In this document: positions 9,247-16,914 of the stretch, piece by piece
Layout of the letters: every line of letters begins with the position of its first letter
Position numbering within the stretch: the first letter of the stretch is position 1
Source: Chthonomonadaceae bacterium
GTDB taxonomy: Bacteria > Armatimonadota > Chthonomonadetes > Chthonomonadales > Chthonomonadaceae
DNA: 54,971 nt
Direction: 5' to 3'
Assembly: GCA_027459665.1 (NCBI GenBank)
Contig: DAIDHN010000015.1
Coordinates: 1 to 54,971 of the forward strand
The notes under the pieces: model-generated
Database searches by the model: none
What the model was told of the DNA's origin: nothing
Seen by the model: only the letters and a program-made list of their open reading frames with translations
Translations under genes and position numbers: made by a program

Positions 9247-9507
9247 ATGCATTCTTTTTTGAGCATACTGCACTCTATACTCATCGGTGCAGATGTACTT
9301 ATCGCCATCTGGCTGATTTACATCATTGCCATACAAGAGAGCAAAAACGATGGATTGCAGGGTCAGATCGGCTCTAAAACCCAGTCTGCATTCAAGGGCA
9401 AAGCCGGCAAAGAAGAGAAGCTGAATGAGTGGACACGCAATTCTGCTATTCTCTTTTTTGGAATAGCAATCATTATTGCTCTTCTCGGCAAAAAACTTGG
9501 CGGCTGA
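9247..9507 (+). CDS. secG: Preprotein translocase subunit SecG
   Basis: SecG is a small accessory subunit of the SecYEG channel that aids preprotein movement. The 86-residue product shows two membrane helices (about residues 4-29 and 65-80) joined by a Gly/Lys-rich cytoplasmic loop containing QESKNDGLQGQIGSKTQ, close to the SecG consensus. The start ATG lies 13-14 bp after GGGAG, a rather long spacing, but no better in-frame start is available. Confidence 0.8.
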   Translation: MHSFLSILHSILIGADVLIAIWLIYIIAIQESKNDGLQGQIGSKTQSAFKGKAGKEEKLNEWTRNSAILFFGIAIIIALLGKKLGG

Positions 9508-9601
9508 AATCATTGCATCATAATGATACATCAGTGCCAAAAGGCACACGCTTTTCCAATTTGGCATAGTAGGTTTGCAACGCACAACCGGTGGCACTGC
9601 A

Positions 9602-12600
9602 ATGCAGCGTGATCGTATAGAATTAATGCTGTCGCTAGCTGCGGCAGCATTGCTGCTTCTGGCCTGTACAGCAGCGGGTTTTGCCCAATTGAATGTACAG
9701 ACAACCAATCTGTTCAATGTGAACCGGGCTACTTCTGCAGAAATTGCCTCGCATTTTCACCTGCCGTTTTACACTGCAAAGGCAGTACAGGATATTCGCG
9801 CTAAAGAGGGCGGCTTTAGCTCACTTGGTTTTTTTACTGAAGCCCTGCATAAAGCAGCAGGTAAATCGGTATCGACCCCTTTGCACTGGCGCAGGTATGC
9901 TGTAGTAAGATCGGCAGGCGGGCAGCAAGTGCAGTGGATGCTGGTGAGTTTGTGGCTGGCGGCATCATTGGTCTTTATACCGCTGCTGGCACGCTATAAA
10001 CTAAAAATCAATTCAGACCCTTTTATGCTTCCTGCCGCACTGCTGCTGGCTGGCTTAAGCGTGGTTCTGCTGTTTACTCTTCGCAACCCTCTGAAAAGCA
10101 CTCCTCTCTATTTGCATCAGCTTGCTGGCATCACGGCAGGGGAAATCTGTATGCTGCTGCTGGTTCGCATCAGGTCGAGAGCGTGGCTGTTGCTTAATCC
10201 GCTGCGAATAGGGCTTGCAGCCCTGCTGCTTTATGTGGCAGTGTTTATACTGGGCCATGGTCCGGCAGGCGTACACTTGAGCCTGCTAGGTTTTCAGCCA
10301 GTAGAAATCACCAAATTGCTTGCGGTGCTGTTTGCCGCCGGTGTAGTGGGCAGCATGGAAGACCCAGGCAATGAAATATATGAGCTGCTGCGCAATTTTC
10401 ATATATCACGACTGCGTGGAACTGCCGGACGCAGCATGGCGCTGTATTGCGCGCTACTTCTTTGTTTTCTCATCTCACGTGATATGGGGCCGGGCCTTGT
10501 TCTTTTTTTGGTGCTGGCAACACAGCTTGCTGTGAGTATGGGTGAAATACGCATTCTTGCCGCGGGTGTGCTGGTGCTTCTGCCTGGAGCATGGATGGCC
10601 TACCATTTTCATGCGGGTTTTTTTCCGGTACGAGTAGATATGTGGCTCAGCCCGTTCAAAAACAGCCATCCACAGGGTATGCAGCTGGCTCAGGCGTTTT
10701 GGGCAATGTCATCATCTGGGTTTTGGGGGAGCGGGCTTGGTTTAGGATTGAGTCATTTTCTGCCTCGTGCACAGGATGACCTTACTTTTGCTGCGTGGGC
10801 AGAACAGACTGGCTGGCCGGGGGTGATGCTTTTGCTGGGACTGATTACCTTGCTGACAGCACGTGGTCTGCGCGCTGCAATTAGAGCCGAATTATGGCAA
10901 GACAGAGCCATAGCACTGGGCTTATCGGCCCTGCTGGGAATACAGAGTGTGGTGATTGTTTTTGGCGTAACTGGTTTAACTCCGCTCACTGGCTTATCAC
11001 TGCCTTTTTTTGCGTACGGCAACAGTGCGCTGCTTTTTGACTTTGCAGCGCTGGCAATGCTGCTTTCTATATCTGCCACCGAACAAAAAACGCCGTTTTT
11101 GATCCCAAAGGTGCGAAAAATGACGCTGCTTACAGGTTCGATGATTGCGTCAGCGCTACTGCTTCTGGCAGGTGTAGGCAGGATGCTTCAACTGCAGCTT
11201 TTCCAATCATCCCAATTTGCCGTACATGTGGTGAATACGCCAGACAGAGATGGCAAAGTACGTGCGCATGAAAATCCGAGACTGCTCTGGGTAGCAGGCA
11301 CTATTGTGAGAGGTGCCATTTTAGATCGAAACGGGGCATACCTGGCTGTTTCAAACCCTGCAGAAATGCGCAGTATTCTGCCCGACAAAACCGCATATCG
11401 TTATTATCTCAACAAGGGGCGCTACTATCCGCTTGGCAAAGCTGCTTCTGATGTAGTTGGTATGAATAGCAAAATGACCGGCGGGCCGACCGGAGCAGAA
11501 CTGAAATATGATATTTTGCTGCGAGGCTACAAAACCCTGGCCGACCTGCTGCCTTACTATAGAAATCGTTATATGCCCTGGTATCTGCCGCCTCAGGCAG
11601 ACAACGTTACGCTTACTCTAGATTCCAATGTGCAAAAGTCTGCATGGCATGCTTTGACAGCAGCATGCATGAAGGCTGGCACGCATAGAGGAGCCATGGT
11701 AGTGCTTCAGCCTGCAACAGGGCAGGTTTTGGCCTGGGTATCGCTGCCGGCATGGAGCGTGAATCATTACAATTCCGCAGAGATGACTCAGCTTCAGCAC
11801 AGCAGCAGACATCCTCTTGTTGATCGTGTAACTCAGGGCCTATATCCACCTGGTTCGACCATGAAAATTGCAACTGCAGCATGCGCTCTGCAGTATCTGC
11901 CCAATGCCTTGCAATATGCAGTTGCATGCAATAAAACAAGCGTAGTGAAATGGAATATTGGCGGACAAACCTACAGCAGGCTGATACATGATGATGTGCA
12001 TGACCCTGCATTTGGCATGCTTACCATGCCCCGTGCTTTTGAAGTCTCATCAAATATTTACTTTTCTCATCTTGCCGTGCAGCTCAATCAGAAGGTTTTT
12101 CGCAACTTCCTGATCTCAATGGGATTTGCCCATATACCCGCTGCAGAGGATTTTCGTTCTGATTTGGCTGATATAGGGTACGGACAGGGAAAAATGCTGG
12201 CAACCCCATTGGAAATGGCCTCAATTACAGCAGCAGTGGGCGACTTTGGTATTCGCTGGAAACCTTGCCTGCTGCTGAAAGTAGAGGAAGTTTCGCGCCA
12301 TAAAACGCCTGTCATGCATGCATCCAGTTTGAAGCCAGTTCTGCCGGGGTCTGCATACATTCAGCAAATGATGCGCGGCGTTGTATTGCGCGGCACTGCA
12401 GCAGGAATATTCAGCGGGCTGGATTATCCGGTGGCAGGTAAAACAGGCACAGCACAGCTGGCTGCCGGCAAGAAGCCAGATTCGTGGTTTGTGGGTCTTG
12501 CTCCATGCAATGGCTCAGACACTGTTCCTGTACAGTACGCTTTTGCATGCGTACTCGAAAATGGCGGATACGGAAGCACAGGAGCTGGGTATGCCTGTTT

Positions 12601-12643
12601 CAGAATGTTGAAAGACATGCATATGCAAAGTCAGGGAGATTAG
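9602..12643 (+). CDS. SEDS glycosyltransferase - class B PBP fusion with N-terminal HhH-like segment
   Basis: One uninterrupted 1013-residue protein joins the two enzymes that normally act as a complex in septal or lateral peptidoglycan synthesis. Residues 6-28 are a membrane segment. Residues 36-81 resemble the ComEA helix-hairpin-helix (FNVNRATSAEI, then IRAKEGGFSSL). About residues 112-490 are a polytopic SEDS (FtsW/RodA) domain with GFQPVEITKLLAVL, SGFWGSGLGLGLSHFLP and DDLTFA, where the Asp pair near 392-393 covers the catalytic Asp. After a membrane helix near 510-530 comes the PBP part: RGAILDRNG near 570, then transpeptidase motifs STMK (Ser752), SSN (816-818) and KTGT (947-950). Both enzymes appear intact. 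ATG 9602 is preferred over TTG 9575. The PhyH gene starts 1 bp after the stop, so the fusion may share its transcript. Confidence 0.92.
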   Translation: MQRDRIELMLSLAAAALLLLACTAAGFAQLNVQTTNLFNVNRATSAEIASHFHLPFYTAKAVQDIRAKEGGFSSLGFFTEALHKAAGKSVSTPLHWRRYAVVRSAGGQQVQWMLVSLWLAASLVFIPLLARYKLKINSDPFMLPAALLLAGLSVVLLFTLRNPLKSTPLYLHQLAGITAGEICMLLLVRIRSRAWLLLNPLRIGLAALLLYVAVFILGHGPAGVHLSLLGFQPVEITKLLAVLFAAGVVGSMEDPGNEIYELLRNFHISRLRGTAGRSMALYCALLLCFLISRDMGPGLVLFLVLATQLAVSMGEIRILAAGVLVLLPGAWMAYHFHAGFFPVRVDMWLSPFKNSHPQGMQLAQAFWAMSSSGFWGSGLGLGLSHFLPRAQDDLTFAAWAEQTGWPGVMLLLGLITLLTARGLRAAIRAELWQDRAIALGLSALLGIQSVVIVFGVTGLTPLTGLSLPFFAYGNSALLFDFAALAMLLSISATEQKTPFLIPKVRKMTLLTGSMIASALLLLAGVGRMLQLQLFQSSQFAVHVVNTPDRDGKVRAHENPRLLWVAGTIVRGAILDRNGAYLAVSNPAEMRSILPDKTAYRYYLNKGRYYPLGKAASDVVGMNSKMTGGPTGAELKYDILLRGYKTLADLLPYYRNRYMPWYLPPQADNVTLTLDSNVQKSAWHALTAACMKAGTHRGAMVVLQPATGQVLAWVSLPAWSVNHYNSAEMTQLQHSSRHPLVDRVTQGLYPPGSTMKIATAACALQYLPNALQYAVACNKTSVVKWNIGGQTYSRLIHDDVHDPAFGMLTMPRAFEVSSNIYFSHLAVQLNQKVFRNFLISMGFAHIPAAEDFRSDLADIGYGQGKMLATPLEMASITAAVGDFGIRWKPCLLLKVEEVSRHKTPVMHASSLKPVLPGSAYIQQMMRGVVLRGTAAGIFSGLDYPVAGKTGTAQLAAGKKPDSWFVGLAPCNGSDTVPVQYAFACVLENGGYGSTGAGYACFRMLKDMHMQSQGD

Positions 12644-12644
12644 A

Positions 12645-13535
12645 ATGGCTTATAAAATGGGGAAAAGGGTTCTTGAGAGCAGCAGCGTGGGTGAGCTGCG
12701 GGCCACAGAGTGGAAAACAGGCAATGTACAGATGCTGCGCGAGCATATGCAGGAAGATGGCTATCTTCTGTTGCGAGGTTTGCAGCATAGAGAGAATGTT
12801 GAAAGGACACGCGCCTACCTGCTGGAAAAATTGAGAGAAAATGGGCAGCTGAGTGATGAGGCGCCACAGAATGAGGCAGTGCCTGCACATGGAGCGAGAG
12901 GCGGGTTTTTGGGTGGCAACAAGGCTGTAACACATTCAAAAGAGTTTCTTGCGCTGGTTGAGTCATCTGAAATAATGGGGTTTTTTGGCAGCTTTCTGCA
13001 GGGAGACATACTCACATTTGATTTCAAATGGCTGAGAGTTGTTGTGCCGGGAGATTTCACTGGCGCACATTACGACATTGTGTACATGGGGCAGGGCACA
13101 AAAAACCTATACACCTGCTGGATGCCCATAGGAGATGTGACGCTGGATATGGGGCCGCTGGCAATACTATCGGGTTCTCACAGCGCAGCATCTTTTGAAC
13201 GTCTGCGTGCTACTTACGGGGCTATGGATGTTGATAGAGACAATGTAGAAGGGCATTTCAGCAATGACCCTTTAGAGCTGGTTGAGCGTTTTGGAGGCAA
13301 ATGGCTTACCACAGAGTTTCATGCAGGGGATGTGCTTATATTCGGCATGTTCACCATGCATGCATCTTTCAACAATGTGAGCGAAAAATTTCGTATTAGC
13401 ACAGATACTCGTTTTCAACGTGCCGATGAACCCGTAGATCCACGCTGGGTAGGCGAGAACCCGCCGGCACATTATGCCTGGGGCAAAACCCCTGTAGAAA
13501 GCATGGAATCTGCACGCAAACGCTGGAAAGTGTAG
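12645..13535 (+). CDS. Phytanoyl-CoA dioxygenase (PhyH)-family Fe(II)/2-oxoglutarate enzyme 1
   Basis: A 296-residue double-stranded beta-helix oxygenase. The iron triad is His142-x-Asp144 (AHYD) with a distal His239 (MHASFNN), and Arg250 or Arg256 could bind 2-oxoglutarate. Such enzymes hydroxylate or otherwise oxidise small metabolites; the substrate is unknown. GGAG lies 6 bp before the ATG, and the gene begins immediately after the SEDS-PBP stop. It is the first of five co-directional enzyme genes (to 18102) that I read as a biosynthetic cluster. It is not especially similar to the other two PhyH proteins here beyond the shared motifs. Confidence 0.8.
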   Translation: MAYKMGKRVLESSSVGELRATEWKTGNVQMLREHMQEDGYLLLRGLQHRENVERTRAYLLEKLRENGQLSDEAPQNEAVPAHGARGGFLGGNKAVTHSKEFLALVESSEIMGFFGSFLQGDILTFDFKWLRVVVPGDFTGAHYDIVYMGQGTKNLYTCWMPIGDVTLDMGPLAILSGSHSAASFERLRATYGAMDVDRDNVEGHFSNDPLELVERFGGKWLTTEFHAGDVLIFGMFTMHASFNNVSEKFRISTDTRFQRADEPVDPRWVGENPPAHYAWGKTPVESMESARKRWKV

Positions 13536-13611
13536 AAAAGCAGGAATTGAGATAAGGCGGAACGAAAGAAAAAAGAGTTTCAATAACTTAGGTAATCAAT
13601 AGGAGAAGAGG

Positions 13612-15006
13612 ATGTTACAGGGAATAGAGCGATTGGTTGACCTGTCGGGCACCGTAGCAGCACCTGGAGGCAATGCGGATGAGATAGCAGCAGCAATAGA
13701 AAACGCAGATGTTGAGGGCTTGCAAAGAAGCGATGTACATTTTGCAGGAGTGGCGCGTGAGGGGCAGACAGTTCGCCTGGCAAGAACAGTTGGGTTTCCA
13801 CTGCGCTATTTCGTGGCAAAAATGTTTCATGGCCCATTTCTTATAGTTTCTGATCGCATTGAAACCCTGTTTGACTGGTGTACAGCTCATAAAATAGGCT
13901 GGCAGTTTGACCCTTCATACACACGTATGATACCTGCACACTATTTAGTGGAAATAGACCAGATTGGCTGCCCAGACCCGGCTCCGCGCTACCAGCGTTT
14001 TTTTACCCCGGCACCTGAAAGCGCACCTGCAGACCTGAGTGTGTGTGGCAGAAGTTATATTGATGCTGCACTGGAAGGGTTGAAAAACTGGCTGCAGGCT
14101 TTGCCAGAGAATGAGCCAATTGCACTGGCGTTTTCTGGAGGGACAGACAGCGCCTCTGTCTGGCTGCTTGCACGCCATACGCTGCAGCAGCTTGGACGCA
14201 GCCCAGACCTTGTGCGTGCATTTACACTTGACCTGGGTGGTGGCAAAGATGCCCTGCAGGCAGAGCATATGGTACGCTCACTGGGACTTATGCATTGTTG
14301 GGAGAGAGTGGAAGCCAACCCGGATGAAGTGGATTTGAAGGCAGCTATTGCGGTAATAGAAGACTATCATCCGCTTGATGTGCAGTGTGCCGCAATGGCG
14401 CTTGCACTGCTCAAAGGGATACGTGAACGTTATCCTGAAATGAAATATTTGCTTGATGGAGATGGGGGCGATGAAAATCTGAAAGACTATCCGCTGGAAG
14501 ACTCTGACCTAACACTGTCGAGCGTACTCAGAAACCCGCTGCTTTACATTGAAGGCTGGGGAGTAGATGCCATGAAACACAGCCTTACATACACAGGCGG
14601 ACTCTCCAGAAGCTACGTGCGCACCTATGCACCAGGAAAGCATTATGGTTTTCAAGCGTACTCACCCTATACCAGCCGCAATGTCATTGCTGCAGCCGCT
14701 GCAATTCCGTTCAGCACTCTCTGCGATGGATCGGTGGAGCGGCTTTATAGTTTGAAAAGCGATGTAGTGCGCGAGGGATTGAAAGCCGTGGCAGGGTTTG
14801 AACTGGAAACCTGCCCCAAGAGAAGGTTTCAGGATGGCGCAGGCGGAGATGCCTATCGAGAATGGCGGGTTTCCAAGTCATGGTGCAGACAGGTTTTTTT
14901 GCAAAACTGGGAAGCGAAACTGCGCGACGCCTGGAACCCTGAAGGTGAGCGCGTATCTGGCAATGACTTGAGCATAGCTTTTGCTGATGGAACCGGTTCG
15001 CGTTGA
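13612..15006 (+). CDS. Asparagine synthetase-like ATP-dependent ligase
   Basis: The C-terminal half is an AS-type ATP pyrophosphatase: the PP-loop SGGTDS lies at residues 175-180 and the second motif GDGGDE at 283-288, both needed to adenylate a carboxylate. The N-terminal region (1-145) resembles the Ntn glutaminase fold in layout, but there is no Cys at position 2 (the start reads MLQG), so glutamine is unlikely to be the nitrogen source. This pattern is seen in AS relatives such as beta-lactam synthetase, which condense a carboxylate with an amine. True asparagine synthesis is therefore doubtful. AGGAGAAGAGG precedes the ATG. Its stop overlaps the next start by 4 bp, implying translational coupling to the radical SAM gene. 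Confidence 0.78.
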   Translation: MLQGIERLVDLSGTVAAPGGNADEIAAAIENADVEGLQRSDVHFAGVAREGQTVRLARTVGFPLRYFVAKMFHGPFLIVSDRIETLFDWCTAHKIGWQFDPSYTRMIPAHYLVEIDQIGCPDPAPRYQRFFTPAPESAPADLSVCGRSYIDAALEGLKNWLQALPENEPIALAFSGGTDSASVWLLARHTLQQLGRSPDLVRAFTLDLGGGKDALQAEHMVRSLGLMHCWERVEANPDEVDLKAAIAVIEDYHPLDVQCAAMALALLKGIRERYPEMKYLLDGDGGDENLKDYPLEDSDLTLSSVLRNPLLYIEGWGVDAMKHSLTYTGGLSRSYVRTYAPGKHYGFQAYSPYTSRNVIAAAAAIPFSTLCDGSVERLYSLKSDVVREGLKAVAGFELETCPKRRFQDGAGGDAYREWRVSKSWCRQVFLQNWEAKLRDAWNPEGERVSGNDLSIAFADGTGSR

Positions 15007-15956
15007 TTTACCCTGCAGGCACCAGAGATAGAAAATTGTGGATAGAGGGGCTGAGAGGAGAGAAAAATCTCCTTTCTCCCTGGCTGCCAGTACACTATCT
15101 GCATGAAGAGGAGATTGGTCCAAACCTGGCGCCTGTCACCGTGAATACACTTTTTATTGCAAACAAAGAGTGTGCATTTCGGTGTGTGATGTGTGACCTA
15201 TGGAAGGATACTCTTGATTCAGACACCCCTTTGGGGGCAGTGCCTGCACAGATAGATTACGCCCTTGAACGGCTTCCCCCGGCACACTGGATAAAACTGT
15301 ACAATTCAGGCAGCTTTTTTGACGGACACGCCATTCCAGTTTCCGACTATGCAGCTATAGCCGAAAAAGTAAGAGGCTTTGAGAGAGTGATAGTAGAGTG
15401 TCATCCGAGGCTCATTGGGCAGCGCACACTCTTGTTTCGCGATATGCTGACTGCAAAGCTGGAGGTTGCCATGGGGTTGGAAACAGCAGATGGCGCTACA
15501 CTTGAAAAGCTGAACAAAGGCTTCACTTTGCAGCAGTTTGAGGAAAAATGCAAACTGCTGCAAAGTGAAAACATTGCCATACGAGTATTTTTGCTGGTTC
15601 GCCCGCCGTTTCACAACGAAATACAAGGGCTGGAATGGGCAAAACGTTCGCTCGATTTCGCACTGCAAGCAGGAGCGGAAGTTTGCTGTCTAATCCCAGT
15701 ACGAGGCGGTAATGGCGCAATGGAGGCGCTGCATGCCTGCGGCCAGTACGCACCGCCTTCTCTGGCAACTTTGGAGAAGGTACAGCGCCATGGGCTAGGG
15801 GGTAAACATGGCCGTATCTTTGTAGACGGTTGGGGGCTGCATCAGTTTGCAGACTGCGAGTGCAGTGCTGAACGGATAAGGCGAATGATGGATATGAACC
15901 AGTCGCAGCAGATGCTTCCCGTACTGCACTGCCCCCAATGCTGGCCGAAGGTTTGA
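15003..15956 (+). CDS. Radical SAM protein resembling archaeosine synthase subunit RaSEA
   Basis: Cys57, Cys61 and Cys64 (CAFRCVMC) form the CX3CX2C site for the 4Fe-4S cluster and SAM. Further segments, LYNSGSFFD, ETADGATLEKLNKGFT and VFLLVRPPFHNE, recall the RaSEA/TIGR01210 group that helps make archaeosine in archaeal tRNA; this comparison is from memory of the family. Two extra Cys pairs close the protein (Cys285/287 and Cys310/313) and could hold a second metal. The start is a TTG inside the stop of the ligase gene (TTGA overlap). Neighbouring oxygenases and a ligase suggest a small-molecule or tRNA-related pathway rather than classical archaeosine synthesis. The reaction is unknown. Confidence 0.8.
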   Translation: MIYPAGTRDRKLWIEGLRGEKNLLSPWLPVHYLHEEEIGPNLAPVTVNTLFIANKECAFRCVMCDLWKDTLDSDTPLGAVPAQIDYALERLPPAHWIKLYNSGSFFDGHAIPVSDYAAIAEKVRGFERVIVECHPRLIGQRTLLFRDMLTAKLEVAMGLETADGATLEKLNKGFTLQQFEEKCKLLQSENIAIRVFLLVRPPFHNEIQGLEWAKRSLDFALQAGAEVCCLIPVRGGNGAMEALHACGQYAPPSLATLEKVQRHGLGGKHGRIFVDGWGLHQFADCECSAERIRRMMDMNQSQQMLPVLHCPQCWPKV

Positions 15957-16078
15957 AGGATACTATAGACCTGGTTACCTGCGTTGCAGTAATCTGATCG
16001 TGCAAGCACAGGTACACTATGTGCAGAATCGGTGAAATCTGTTTCAGAAAGATAGCCTGTGCTGCAATGGAGGCGGGA

Positions 16079-16873
16079 ATGAATCACACAGAGGCGTATG
16101 ACGCTTATCAGAGAGACGGTTTTGTACTGTTTCAAAATGTACTCGATAAGAAACTGCTGGCAGAGGCTGGCAGGCATGTTGCCTGGCTAATGGAGCGTAA
16201 CCCTGGCAGGCGGCCAGAAGCACTGGACTGCGATCTTGTGTACAACGATCCATTCTGGGTGCGCCTGGTAAGCGACCCCAGGCTGCTGAAGATAGTAGAA
16301 CAATTTATTGGCTCAGACATTGCCCTGTTTGCATCTCACTACATATGCAAGCCGGCAGGAGACGGCCGCAAGGTGTTGTGGCATCAAGATGGAAGCTACT
16401 GGCCGCTTGAGCCAATGGAAGTGATTACACTTTGGCTTGCTGTAGATGACAGCTCCCCGGAAAACGGCTGCATGAGGGTGATACCTGGAACACAAAACAC
16501 GGAGCTGCAAAGCATGAAGCCGCGCCAGGAAGAAAGCGTGCTGGGTTCAGCCATAGACGATGAGTGGGTGGATGAATCTAGAGCAGTGGATTGTATTCTG
16601 GCTGCTGGCGGCGTGTCTGTGCATCACCCCAATGTAATTCATGGTTCCAATGCTAATCTATCAGAGAAACGAAGGTGTGGGCTGACAATACGATACATAC
16701 CAACTTCTACGCGCATATGCGTGAGCGGGTACAATTTGACCCCTGAGGGGAGATGGAAAAGCGCCTACCTACTGCAGGGTAAACCTGTAGAAGGAGTGAA
16801 TGACTACAACCCGCGGCCCCGTTATATAGAGGGTGTGCATATGCCCTTTGAAGGCTGCGAGGAGTGGCGCTGA
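16079..16873 (+). CDS. Phytanoyl-CoA dioxygenase (PhyH)-family enzyme 2
   Basis: A 264-residue Fe(II)/2-oxoglutarate oxygenase with the metal triad His102-x-Asp104 (WHQDGSYW) and His188 (IHGSN), and Arg199 as the likely co-substrate anchor. WHQD followed by WLAVDDSSPENGCMRVIPG is typical of bacterial PhyH proteins acting on secondary metabolites, halogenation-like or ectoine-like substrates; the actual substrate is not predictable. ATG 16079 is chosen over 16019 because GGAGG lies 5 bp ahead. A gap of 122 bp separates it from the radical SAM gene, and the aldo/keto reductase follows 41 bp later. Confidence 0.85.
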   Translation: MNHTEAYDAYQRDGFVLFQNVLDKKLLAEAGRHVAWLMERNPGRRPEALDCDLVYNDPFWVRLVSDPRLLKIVEQFIGSDIALFASHYICKPAGDGRKVLWHQDGSYWPLEPMEVITLWLAVDDSSPENGCMRVIPGTQNTELQSMKPRQEESVLGSAIDDEWVDESRAVDCILAAGGVSVHHPNVIHGSNANLSEKRRCGLTIRYIPTSTRICVSGYNLTPEGRWKSAYLLQGKPVEGVNDYNPRPRYIEGVHMPFEGCEEWR

Positions 16874-16914
16874 ATAATAGTGTTGCATGAAATATTACAA
16901 GAGGGGAGTGAGCT

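Noticed and set aside
9575-9601. TTG start for the SEDS-PBP protein
   Set aside because: ATG 9602 has a reasonable ribosome site and is more ordinary; the extra nine residues are not needed.
8734-9717. Open frame of 327 codons antisense to the tat and secG genes
   Set aside because: It spans several real genes and their gaps, with a composition typical of shadow frames.
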